Below are positions 40,022-46,892 of a stretch of DNA of 46,892 bases, in pieces. The DNA is from Clostridiales bacterium. Its GTDB lineage: Bacteria > Bacillota > Clostridia > Peptostreptococcales > Anaerovoracaceae. How positions within the stretch are numbered: the stretch's first letter is position 1; each line of letters starts with the position of its first letter. The position numbers and the translations under genes were made by a program. The stretch spans positions 1-46,892 of the forward strand of contig JAAYDG010000017.1 in the NCBI GenBank assembly GCA_012729355.1, in the 5' to 3' direction. Below the pieces are notes generated by a model. That model ran no database searches, was not told the origin of the DNA, and saw nothing but the letters and a program-made list of their open reading frames with translations.

Positions 40022-40342
40022 TCAGCTGCGTCGGATCGACCGGACCACATACGAATCTGCTATGTCGGTTTCCTGCGATACGCATGCGCAGACTGCCGCT
40101 GTGATGACGGCCACCAGGATCGAATCGATCCTCTCAGAACTCTCTTGGGTCGGTTTCGGTCCACGTTCTTCGTTTTTGATTGCCTCAAACCCTGTCTTTT
40201 GGGCTACTCTTTGTTCCAGCAACCCGGGCAGGTATTTGAACAAGGAAATGATAAACGATATGAAGATGAGCACCGAAAAAACCACGCCCATTCCCAATAT
40301 CGTGTGCATGACCGCTTTGGTGAAGATCTCCGCAAGTGTCAT
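40022..40342 (-). CDS. OadG-like gamma subunit of the Na+-pump decarboxylase
   Basis: A 106-residue protein with an N-terminal membrane segment (ILGMGVVFSVLIFISFIISL, about residues 15-34), a hydrophilic linker and a short C-terminal hydrophobic region. OadG proteins anchor the soluble parts to the beta subunit and bind Zn. GGAGG precedes the ATG by seven bases. Identification rests on size, layout and position between carboxyltransferase and biotin carrier. Confidence 0.82.
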   Translation of the reverse strand: MTLAEIFTKAVMHTILGMGVVFSVLIFISFIISLFKYLPGLLEQRVAQKTGFEAIKNEERGPKPTQESSERIDSILVAVITAAVCACVSQETDIADSYVVRSIRRS

Positions 40343-40358
40343 CCCTTCGCCTCCTCCG

Positions 40359-41732
40359 CTATCCTCTTTTATCCGAAAGCATTTCCAGCGCGCCGATCAC
40401 ATACTTCCGTGTATCCACGGGCGCGATGACTTTATCCACATAGCCTCGCGCAACGAAAGCGGCCGTACCGGCCTTCTCCTCGTACGCTGCTGTTTTTTCC
40501 GCCAGAAATCCATTTTTGGCGGTCGATTCGGACAATTCCCTGCTGTACAGGATACGGACAGCATCCTCTCCGGGCATCACCTGAATCTGTGCACCGCTCC
40601 AGGCAAAGACAAAATCCGCCCCCAATCCTTTGCTGTTCATGACGGTATAAGCATTTCCCAGGGCTTTTCCCGTGATAAGATTGATCCTGGGGACCTCGGA
40701 CGACGCCCAGACGCTGAGCAAATATGCCGCTGCCGCAGGAAGTACCGATTCCTGGCCGCAGTCGGGTGAAAAGCCTCGGGTGTCGGTGAGCGTCAGGACC
40801 GGAATCCCGAATGCGCTGCAGAAATCAACAAAATCTGCCATGATCTCGCAAGCCTCCGCTGTCAGGTATCCCTCTCCGGCGTTGCCGGCAACGCCTACGG
40901 TTTTGCCGTTGAAACGGGCAAAGCAAGTCATGACCGCCGAACAACCGGGCCGAACAAGCTCAAAAACCGATTCGGCATCTGCGATCTCCCGGATCAAAAG
41001 ACCTGCTTCCGCAGCACCGATCCCCACCCCTGCAGCCGGACGGTTCAGGTCGTCGTTCGTTGCCGCCTGAGGAATCAAATCTTCGTTGGAGAGAGGCAGA
41101 TATCCGATCAGCCTTCTGATCATACCGCAAATCTCTTCTTCCGTACCGGTTCCGGAAGATATCCGTTGTCCGCCGGTATTGTCACTCAAAACCGCTGCCA
41201 TGTCGCACCGTCTTGCATCCGTGGTTCTGACAGCCGGCGGATTGATGAACAGTTCGGCATTGTTTTCCGTAAAGATAAAATCACAGAGGGAGGCGATCAA
41301 TGCGCTGCCTCCGCCGCATCGGTTGAAGACTCCTGCAATCTGGGGAATGCGACCTTTGGCTTTCGTCTGCGCCCGATACAGGCGTCCGAAAGCATCCAAA
41401 GCGTCGGCTCCTTCTCTGATTCGCAGACCCGTGCTGTCCAGCAATGCGATCACGGGGGCACCCGTTTTGAGCGCCATATCGTACACGCGAAGGATCTTTT
41501 CGGCATGCATCTCCCCTAACGATCCTCCCAGCACATCGGGATCCTGACTGTAAATATAAATAGGACGGCCTTCTACCGTACCGTATCCGGTAAGAACGCC
41601 GTCCGAATATTCTCTCTTTCCCCCTTGCGTAAAATCGGTGTTTCTCGCAAGGATCTTTTCCCCCATCTCCATAAAACTTCCGGCATCCAGAACGGACTCG
41701 ATCCTTTCTTTTGCCGATGCGGATGTTCCCAT
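40359..41732 (-). CDS. PccB/MmdA-type carboxyltransferase (12S-like)
   Basis: A 457-residue crotonase-fold carboxyltransferase. N-half: SAKERIESVLDAGSFMEMG, VEGRPIYIYSQDPDVLGGSL, STGLRIREGADALDAFGRLY, PQIAGVFNRCGGGSALIASL; C-half: GEGYLTAEACEIMADFVDFC, FGIPVLTLTDTRGFSPDCGQ, and VMPGEDAVRILYSREL. These match the acyl-CoA carboxyltransferase family (propionyl/methylmalonyl-CoA); shorter than MmdA (about 510) because the N-terminus is trimmed. GGGAGG lies nine bases before the ATG at 41732. First gene of the operon. Acyl-CoA substrate is not certain. Confidence 0.88.
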   Translation of the reverse strand: MGTSASAKERIESVLDAGSFMEMGEKILARNTDFTQGGKREYSDGVLTGYGTVEGRPIYIYSQDPDVLGGSLGEMHAEKILRVYDMALKTGAPVIALLDSTGLRIREGADALDAFGRLYRAQTKAKGRIPQIAGVFNRCGGGSALIASLCDFIFTENNAELFINPPAVRTTDARRCDMAAVLSDNTGGQRISSGTGTEEEICGMIRRLIGYLPLSNEDLIPQAATNDDLNRPAAGVGIGAAEAGLLIREIADAESVFELVRPGCSAVMTCFARFNGKTVGVAGNAGEGYLTAEACEIMADFVDFCSAFGIPVLTLTDTRGFSPDCGQESVLPAAAAYLLSVWASSEVPRINLITGKALGNAYTVMNSKGLGADFVFAWSGAQIQVMPGEDAVRILYSRELSESTAKNGFLAEKTAAYEEKAGTAAFVARGYVDKVIAPVDTRKYVIGALEMLSDKRG

Positions 41733-41813
41733 AATGCTTTCCTCCCTCATTCCGGGTTTAGGCAACAAAAACACGTACCTCTGCGCTCAGGCAGTTTGTC
41801 ACGCTCAAATGGT

Positions 41814-41842
41814 ATTATACTTGAAGTTGTGCTCTTATTCAA
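41814..41842 (-). promoter_or_regulatory. Promoter of the decarboxylase/transcarboxylase operon
   Basis: Minus-strand TTGAAT (41837-41842) and perfect TATAAT (41814-41819), 17-base spacer, about 80 bases before the carboxyltransferase start. The remaining intergenic bases to 41922 hold the divergent promoter of the M20 gene, less clear (TTGTCA at 41850-41855 with AT-rich sequence 15-20 bases further). Confidence 0.6.
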
Positions 41843-41922
41843 ACCATTTTTGTCAAAAAGCCATGCGGATTATGATATACTCCTATTCAAGATCGATCAT
41901 CAACAAAATGAAGGAGGAGCAT

Positions 41923-43092
41923 ATGAACGGTTATCCAATCGATTCTTACGTGGAAGCGCATAAAAATGAAATGCTGGAGAAGTTCGAACAGTTGGTGCGG
42001 CTGGAAAGTCATTTCGAAGAAAAGGAGAATGTTCTGAAAGCCATGGCTTGGGTGCAGAAGGAATTCGAAGCGGAGGGATTCACTTGCCGCATCGAGGGGA
42101 CCACCGACAAACGGGCAGGTTTGCTCATCGGAATGCTGGGCGCAGAACGACCCGCATCTCCTGTCATTCTCTCCGGACACATCGATACGGTACACCGCCA
42201 GGGAAGTTTCGGAGAAGGACTCTGGCGCGTGGACGGCGACAAAGTGTACGGTGCGGGCGTCAACGACATGAAAGGCGGGATCATCGAAGCGCTTTACATC
42301 GTCAAAGCACTCAATGCGCAGGGGTACGACCGCACACCGCTCAAGATCCTGTTCGCCGGAGACGAAGAAGGCGATCACATCGGCACCGACACCAATCTGC
42401 TCTACACAAGGGAAAGTCGGGGCGCTCTGGCCGCGTTCAACATGGAAACCGGAGTGGAAGGTGTTTTTACCGTGGCCAGAAAATCCTGCCACATCTTTCA
42501 TTTGACCGTGGAAGGTCAAGGCGGCCACGCAGGAAACGATTTTAACACTTCGCACAACGCGGTGGAAGAAGCCATGCACAAAGCGCAGGAAATCGTCCGT
42601 CTGACGGATATCGACAAGGGCACCACCGTAGCGACGACCGTCATTCGCGGCGGAGATCACCCCAGCGCCATCCCCGCGTCCTGCGAAGTGACGCTGGATG
42701 CCCGAGTCTCGTCGCCGGAAGAAAAAGAGCGGATCTACCGCTCTGTCCGCGAGATCTGCGGTAAAGCAGTCATTCCGGGAACAAAGACCGCCTATGACTG
42801 TTATGCCGCCAAATATGAAGGATATACGGAAAATGACAAAATCAGGAAGCTGCACAGCTTCGTGAACGAGATCGCCGAAGAATTGGGGCAACCGGCCTAC
42901 GGCAAGTGCTACAGAGGCGGTGCAGCAGACTCGGGGAACATGGCTATTGCCGACATTCCCGTCCTGTGCTCCTGCGGTATCGTGGGGGATTTTTCACACG
43001 ATCGGAAAGAGTTTGCGTTGCTCCACACGCTGTATGACCGCACGAAACTCTTCGCTTCGGTCATTGCGGAAATCGACAGGTTTAGCTGCTGA
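41923..43092 (+). CDS. M20-family metallopeptidase/deacylase
   Basis: A 389-residue cytoplasmic di-zinc hydrolase of the M20 family (ArgE/DapE/CPG2 group). Metal-site residues can be placed in ILSGHIDTVHRQGSF, VYGAGVNDMKGGIIEAL, FAGDEEGDHIGTDT and AFNMETGVEG, with a late His in VGDFSHDRKEFALL; the dimerisation domain includes GQGGHAGNDFNTSHNAVEEA. AAGGAGGAG lies six bases before the ATG. It resembles CPG2-like and YgeY-like hydrolases; substrate cannot be told. It ends three bases from the convergent MtnA-like gene. Confidence 0.88.
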   Translation: MNGYPIDSYVEAHKNEMLEKFEQLVRLESHFEEKENVLKAMAWVQKEFEAEGFTCRIEGTTDKRAGLLIGMLGAERPASPVILSGHIDTVHRQGSFGEGLWRVDGDKVYGAGVNDMKGGIIEALYIVKALNAQGYDRTPLKILFAGDEEGDHIGTDTNLLYTRESRGALAAFNMETGVEGVFTVARKSCHIFHLTVEGQGGHAGNDFNTSHNAVEEAMHKAQEIVRLTDIDKGTTVATTVIRGGDHPSAIPASCEVTLDARVSSPEEKERIYRSVREICGKAVIPGTKTAYDCYAAKYEGYTENDKIRKLHSFVNEIAEELGQPAYGKCYRGGAADSGNMAIADIPVLCSCGIVGDFSHDRKEFALLHTLYDRTKLFASVIAEIDRFSC

Positions 43093-43095
43093 CCC

Positions 43096-44172
43096 TTATA
43101 CGACCAGTTCTTTGGAGGCCTCGCCGCCTTCCAGAAAATAACGGGCCAGATCCAGCGGAGCAAAGATCCCAAGATCCGTTACGACACCGCTGACCAGATG
43201 GGGCGGCGTAATGTCAAAACTGGGATAGTAGCCTTTGACCCCTTCTGCCGCCGTTCGTACCCCCATGGCTTGAAGAACGAATTCCGGATCCCTCAGTTCA
43301 ATGTGGACGGTGTCTACAGTCGGATGACCGACATCCGGTGCGCCGGTCACAAAATACGGAATACCGTGGTGATGCGCCGCGATAGCGATTTGATACGTGC
43401 CGATCTTGTTGACCACGTGTCCGTCCAGACAGATGGCATCCGCCGCCGAAGTAAAGACATCCACCCGCTCTTTTTTCATGACGTAGGCAGGCATATTATC
43501 AGTGATCACCGTCACATCGAAGCCCATATCCCGCACCACGGTTGCGGTCAGCCTTGCTCCCTGAAAATAGGGCCTGGTCTCGGGACAGAACACCCGAAGG
43601 ACTTTACCGCGTTCCCGGCTTTCCCGAAGCATCATGCCCACAATCGTCTCTCCGAAACATTGAGTCATGATCGTTCCGTGGGCGGGAAACATCTCGGTCA
43701 GGTAGGATGCGATCCGGGCCACTCTGCTGTATCGTCTGTCATTGATGGCCAATGCCTCCGCGCGGACGGCTTCGTCGACGCGGATCCCCCGATCCAGCGC
43801 GATCTGCGCAGCCGAAAGACAGCGGTTTACGACCTGTTGCATCCGCAGCCTGGTCGTCGGTCTGGCGTTTACCATTGTATCTGCCGCACCGGCCAGATAA
43901 CGCCTCTGCCCTTCCGCATCCGATGTGCGGCATTCCCAGGCCGCCAGGGCCATGCCCATGGCAGCGGCACTGAACGGGCCCGCACTCTGGGTCACCATGT
44001 CTGTAATTGCCTTGGCGACTTCATTGTGTGTCCGGCAAGTGACGAATTCCACTTTCCCCGGATAGATCCTTCGGTCGAGGATCCGAACGGCTCCGGCCTC
44101 GTACCAGGCAATATTCTCGTACTGCAGCATAAAAGCCAGATCATGGTCCGGCCGTTCTTTATGATTTGTCAT
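43096..44172 (-). CDS. mtnA: MtnA-like 5-methylthioribose-1-phosphate isomerase
   Basis: A 358-residue eIF2B-fold isomerase that opens and isomerises (5-methylthio- or 5-deoxy-)ribose-1-phosphate. N-terminus: VRILDRRIYPGKVEFVTCRT and AKAITDMVTQSAGPFSAAAM; catalytic Cys172 in GTIMTQCFGETIVGM and Asp245 in DVFTSAADAICLDGHVVNKI, with GTYQIAIAAHHHGIPYFVTG. These positions agree with the Cys/Asp pair of MtnA. It differs from typical MtnA in details, so a related ribose-1-phosphate substrate is possible. GGAGG is seven bases before the ATG. Nucleoside phosphorylase and deaminase genes are nearby. Confidence 0.85.
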   Translation of the reverse strand: MTNHKERPDHDLAFMLQYENIAWYEAGAVRILDRRIYPGKVEFVTCRTHNEVAKAITDMVTQSAGPFSAAAMGMALAAWECRTSDAEGQRRYLAGAADTMVNARPTTRLRMQQVVNRCLSAAQIALDRGIRVDEAVRAEALAINDRRYSRVARIASYLTEMFPAHGTIMTQCFGETIVGMMLRESRERGKVLRVFCPETRPYFQGARLTATVVRDMGFDVTVITDNMPAYVMKKERVDVFTSAADAICLDGHVVNKIGTYQIAIAAHHHGIPYFVTGAPDVGHPTVDTVHIELRDPEFVLQAMGVRTAAEGVKGYYPSFDITPPHLVSGVVTDLGIFAPLDLARYFLEGGEASKELVV

Positions 44173-44191
44173 ATTATGTCCTCCGAGTTTT

Positions 44192-44220
44192 ATTATAGAT
44201 GGAAATCCTTTGTTTTTCAA
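44192..44220 (-). promoter_or_regulatory. Promoter of the MtnA-like gene
   Basis: Minus-strand TTGAAA (44215-44220) and perfect TATAAT (44192-44197), 17-base spacer. The -35 box touches that of the opposite barnase promoter. Confidence 0.7.
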
Positions 44221-44239
44221 TCACGCGGCATGGTATAAT
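44210..44239 (+). promoter_or_regulatory. Extended -10 promoter of the barnase-like gene
   Basis: TTGTTT (44210-44215) and TATAAT (44234-44239), 18-base spacer; TGGTATAAT makes an extended -10. A start seven bases after the -10 box would fall on the A of the ATG at 44246. Confidence 0.6.
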
Positions 44240-44245
44240 GCACCC

Positions 44246-44692
44246 ATGAAAGTGCTACGAACAATCGTATTGCTCCTGCTGGCAGTGCTGGTCCTGTGGG
44301 CCGGAATCCGGCAGACTGTACCGCCAGAACTGCCGGAACAGGAACTCGACGAAACCGGATGGTATTATTCCGTCGAGGATGTATCCTTGTACCTGCATCT
44401 TTACGGCACACTGCCCTCCAACTATATCACGAAGGAGGAAGCCGAAGAGATGGGCTGGTCCGGCGGATCGCCGGATGTGGACTTCCCCGGCTATGCCATA
44501 GGCGGTGATGTATTCGGCAACTACGAAGGCCTGCTGCCGCGGAGCGAAGGACGGACCTACCGGGAGTGTGACATCGATACGCTCGGCCGGGAATCCCGGG
44601 GTCCCAACCGGCTGGTCTATTCCGATGACGGCCTCATTTTCTATACGGAAGACCACTACAACAGTTTTCTTCAACTCTATCCAAGCCGGTGA
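44246..44692 (+). CDS. Barnase/binase-like secreted ribonuclease
   Basis: A 148-residue guanyl-specific RNase of the barnase (N1/T1) family, with an N-terminal signal or anchor segment (LRTIVLLLLAVLVLWAGI, residues 4-21). Mature part: LPSNYITKEEAEEMGW as in barnase, PGYAIGGDVFGNYEGLLP, and catalytic residues Glu107 in YRECDIDT, Arg118 and Arg122 in SRGPNRLVYS, His137 in TEDHYNSF; spacing matches barnase Glu73, Arg83/87, His102. No SD precedes the ATG, and the promoter is so close that the mRNA may be leaderless. No barstar gene is visible nearby. A TTG start at 44210 in the same frame would overlap the promoter. Confidence 0.85.
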   Translation: MKVLRTIVLLLLAVLVLWAGIRQTVPPELPEQELDETGWYYSVEDVSLYLHLYGTLPSNYITKEEAEEMGWSGGSPDVDFPGYAIGGDVFGNYEGLLPRSEGRTYRECDIDTLGRESRGPNRLVYSDDGLIFYTEDHYNSFLQLYPSR

Positions 44693-44706
44693 TCGTTGAA
44701 AGAGCA

Positions 44707-44746
44707 AAGCAACAGGCAGCCCGATGGCCGCCTGTTGCTTTTATTT
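44707..44746. terminator. Bidirectional terminator between the barnase-like gene and mtaD
   Basis: Stem AAGCAACAGGC/GCCTGTTGCTT with a T-rich tail on the plus strand (TTTTATTTTT) and AT-rich sequence on the minus strand. Serves both convergent genes. Confidence 0.8.
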
Positions 44747-44755
44747 TTCTTATCT

Positions 44756-46054
44756 TCAGCCCAGGAGGCGGCGCACAGATCGGCCCACATGGTATCGGAC
44801 CTGTTCCGCATCCAGCGTCAGATATGAAGAGTTGTCATATAATATGTTACCGTCAACAATTGTGGTTTGCACATCGCCGGCTTGGACTGCATACGTGAGC
44901 ATGGGCAGGATGTCCGGCGCAGGGTACATATGGGGGGCGTCAAAGGAAACCGCTGCGATATCCGCCTTGTTCCCCACCATCAATTCCCCGGTATCGCTGC
45001 GCCCCTGGGCTTTCGCACCGGCGGTGGTGGCCATGCGTATCACGGCGCCGGGCGGGACCACTGTCGCATCTCTGTGATAGCCGTTGTGGATCACGGCAGC
45101 CAGGTGCATTTCTTCCAACATGTTTAAATTGTTGTTGCTGGCCGCGCCGTCGGTGCCGAGCACCACGTTCACGCCCTTTTGCAGCGCCTTGACGACGGGG
45201 GCGAAGCCGCTGCCCAGTTTCATGTTGCTGGAAGGATTGTGGATGAAACTCGTCTTTTTTTCCGCAAGGATGTCCAGATCCGTGTCTTCGCAGTGTACAC
45301 AGTGGGCTGCCAGCACAGGAGAATCCAATGTCCCCAGATCGCGGAACCATTCCGTCGGCGTCTTTCCGTATCGCTCCTTGCACTCTTTGTGTTCCCGCAG
45401 GGTCTCGGAAAGATGCAGGTGAATGCGTCCCCCCTCCTGCCTGCAAAGCGCTGAAAAGTATTCCACGGTACGGGGCGTCGTCAGGTATTCGGAATGGATG
45501 CCGAAATCCACCAGGAGTCTTGCGTCGGCTTTTCCGTTGAACGCTTTGTAAAACGCCATGGCGTCGGTGATGCGCTGACAGTCTTCGCCCTTCATCTCCG
45601 GATCCTGACAGGTCAGAGGCAAACAGAGGTTCGCTTTGATCCCGCTGTCGATCACCACTTGCGCCGTCTGGTCCGGGTAATAATACATATCCGTAAACGA
45701 CGTGATCCCGCAGGCCAGCATTTCCAGGATGGCCAGTTGGGAGCCGGCAACGATATCCTCCTCGTTCAAATTCGCCTCGACGGGCATGATTTTGCCGAAG
45801 AGCCATTCCTGAAGGGGCAGGTCGCTGCCTACGCCGCGGAGAAGCACCATCGGTGCGTGGCAATGGCAGTTGACGAGTCCGGGAATCAGCAGGCAGCCTT
45901 TCATATCCTTGGCCTCATCGTATCCGTCCGTCGGCATTTCGGCGCCGATATACGTGATCGTCGGACCGTCGATCCCGAGGTAACCGTTTCGGATTACCTT
46001 CCCCTCCGCCGGCGATCCTGCCAGGATATCACAGTTTTTCAACAGTCTTTTCAC
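44756..46054 (-). CDS. mtaD: MTA/SAH-type adenosine deaminase (amidohydrolase)
   Basis: A 432-residue metal-dependent amidohydrolase that deaminates 5'-methylthioadenosine, SAH or 5'-deoxyadenosine. Signatures: LIPGLVNCHCHAPMVLLRG with His64/His66, DFGIHSEYLTTPRTVEYF, IHLHLSETLREHKECKE, AAHCVHCEDTDLDILAEK, FIHNPSSNMKLGSGFAPV and LGTDGAASNNNLNMLEEMHL with the catalytic Asp. Start is GTG at 46054, overlapping the PNP stop by four bases; AGGAGG is five bases upstream. An SsnA-type aminohydrolase is a less likely alternative. Its product would be a substrate for the PNP encoded just upstream. Confidence 0.88.
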   Translation of the reverse strand: MKRLLKNCDILAGSPAEGKVIRNGYLGIDGPTITYIGAEMPTDGYDEAKDMKGCLLIPGLVNCHCHAPMVLLRGVGSDLPLQEWLFGKIMPVEANLNEEDIVAGSQLAILEMLACGITSFTDMYYYPDQTAQVVIDSGIKANLCLPLTCQDPEMKGEDCQRITDAMAFYKAFNGKADARLLVDFGIHSEYLTTPRTVEYFSALCRQEGGRIHLHLSETLREHKECKERYGKTPTEWFRDLGTLDSPVLAAHCVHCEDTDLDILAEKKTSFIHNPSSNMKLGSGFAPVVKALQKGVNVVLGTDGAASNNNLNMLEEMHLAAVIHNGYHRDATVVPPGAVIRMATTAGAKAQGRSDTGELMVGNKADIAAVSFDAPHMYPAPDILPMLTYAVQAGDVQTTIVDGNILYDNSSYLTLDAEQVRYHVGRSVRRLLG

Positions 46055-46878
46055 GATATCCTCCTGAGTATTTCTGTAAAGTACTTCTCGAATTCCCCGG
46101 CGATGCGAAGGGATGTTTCGGTGACTTCCTCGCTGGTCAGAGGCTGATCCAAAACGCCGGCAGCCATGTTGGTCATCACGGACAGGCCCAGGACAGGAAT
46201 CCTGCAGTGGGCCGCTGTCAGCGCTTCCGTGACCGTGGACATGCCCGCTGCATCACCGCCCAGGATCCTGGCCGCGCGAATTTCCGCCGGACTTTCGTAC
46301 TGCGGTCCGCCAAAGAAGAAGTATACGCCTTCGTGGACATTGAGTGTCGTTTGACCGGCGCAATCCAGGGCGAGCTTTCGCAGATCCCGGTCATACATGT
46401 TCCCCGTGTCGAAGAACCGCGGGCCGAACTCGGCAATATTCGGACCGACCATGGGAGAGAGCCCCATGAATTTGATGTGGTCTTTGATGACCATGATATC
46501 CCCCACCTGGTAGGAAGTATTGATGGCGCCGGCTGCATTGGTGAGGATCAGCTTTTGGATCCCGAGGATCTTCAGGACCCGGACCGGAGCGGCCAGTTCT
46601 TGGAAGGTATAGCCCTCGTACGAATGAAACCGTCCGGACATGCAGCATACTTTGTGTCCTTCGATCGTACCGAGTATCAGCTTGCCGGCGTGATCCGGCG
46701 CTGTCGACACCAGAAAATTCGGGATATCTTTGTAAGGAATTTCGATGGGATCCCGGACATTTCGGTCATATTCTCCCAGGCCGGTCCCGAGAACGATCCC
46801 CAGTTCCGGCTGGAATCCGCCGGATACCTCACGGATGTATTCGGCACTCTCCCGGTAGTATTCATAGGTGTATTCCAC
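46051..46878 (-). CDS. punA: Purine nucleoside phosphorylase (trimeric PNP type)
   Basis: A 275-residue PNP that splits (deoxy)inosine or guanosine with phosphate into base and ribose-1-phosphate. Motifs: ELGIVLGTGLGEY, HAGKLILGTIEGHKVCCMSG, RFHSYEGYTFQELAAPVRVL, LTNAAGAINTSYQVGDIMVI, FFFGGPQYESPAEIRAARI and GDAAGMSTVTEALTAAH, typical of the trimeric class. Start is GTG at 46878, six bases after AAGGAG, 14 bases from the window edge, so upstream genes cannot be seen. Forms an operon with the deaminase through a four-base overlap. Confidence 0.95.
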   Translation of the reverse strand: MEYTYEYYRESAEYIREVSGGFQPELGIVLGTGLGEYDRNVRDPIEIPYKDIPNFLVSTAPDHAGKLILGTIEGHKVCCMSGRFHSYEGYTFQELAAPVRVLKILGIQKLILTNAAGAINTSYQVGDIMVIKDHIKFMGLSPMVGPNIAEFGPRFFDTGNMYDRDLRKLALDCAGQTTLNVHEGVYFFFGGPQYESPAEIRAARILGGDAAGMSTVTEALTAAHCRIPVLGLSVMTNMAAGVLDQPLTSEEVTETSLRIAGEFEKYFTEILRRIS

Positions 46879-46892
46879 AGTTCGCTCCTTTC

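Overview
The window reads as chromosomal DNA of an anaerobic, Gram-positive bacterium of the class Clostridia. The supporting signs are a T-box leader on thrS, the ylxM-ffh-rpsP-khpA-rimM-trmD and yicC-gmk-rpoZ blocks in Firmicutes order, SepF/DivIVA division proteins, the NfnAB flavin-bifurcating transhydrogenase, a biotin-dependent decarboxylase with its membrane (Na+-pump) subunits, and selA at the left edge. No genus can be fixed from the sequence alone. Most of the window is dense, well-organised core genome. I see no insertion sequence, prophage, CRISPR array, rRNA or tRNA.

Layout. (1) 1-2035: selA (cut by the window edge), an FrdX-like ferredoxin and a divergent Crp/Fnr regulator that resembles the HcpR/FrdX nitrosative-stress pair. 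(2) 2073-4056: rpsB-tsf. (3) 4099-6165: a SIS-domain sugar isomerase/deglycase-like protein with a ROK kinase, driven by a promoter whose -35 box is superimposed on that of rpsB. (4) 6188-8695: yicC-gmk-rpoZ-tcdA. (5) 8806-10497: rqcH, then a 315-base gene-free stretch with a possible structured RNA. (6) 10813-19417: one long leftward operon of 14 genes, ylxM to a flavin reductase-like gene, covering protein targeting, ribosome and tRNA maturation, cell division and lipoprotein processing. (7) 19499-20950: an Orn/Lys/Arg decarboxylase. (8) 21089-24478: a YtrA-type GntR regulator with an ABC ATPase and a large ABC permease. (9) 24616-26130: an amino-acid ABC binding protein and permease with no ATPase and a possible ARG box in the promoter. 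(10) 26362-28345: T-box controlled thrS. (11) 28362-34071: a nine-gene Tad/Flp-like pilus or secretion cluster with divergent ATPases and four tiny or small exported-type proteins, two of them only 51 and 54 residues. (12) 34271-36509: nfnAB. (13) 36557-41732: carboxyltransferase, gamma subunit, biotin carrier, beta subunit, a second (OadA-type) carboxyltransferase, and RidA. (14) 41923-46878: M20 peptidase, MtnA-like isomerase, a secreted barnase-like RNase with an apparently leaderless promoter, an MTA/SAH-type deaminase and purine nucleoside phosphorylase.

How the parts fit. The energy genes (NfnAB, decarboxylase/transcarboxylase, decarboxylation of basic amino acids) indicate a fermenter that handles amino acids or organic acids and may couple decarboxylation to ion transport. 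The deaminase, phosphorylase and MtnA-like isomerase can be read as one salvage route for the 5'-thio- or 5'-deoxyadenosine left by SAM-dependent and radical-SAM enzymes. The items most worth a second look are the degenerate, compact Tad-like cluster, the operon that combines both carboxyltransferase types with a membrane decarboxylase, the leaderless barnase without a visible barstar, and several divergent gene pairs whose promoters overlap.
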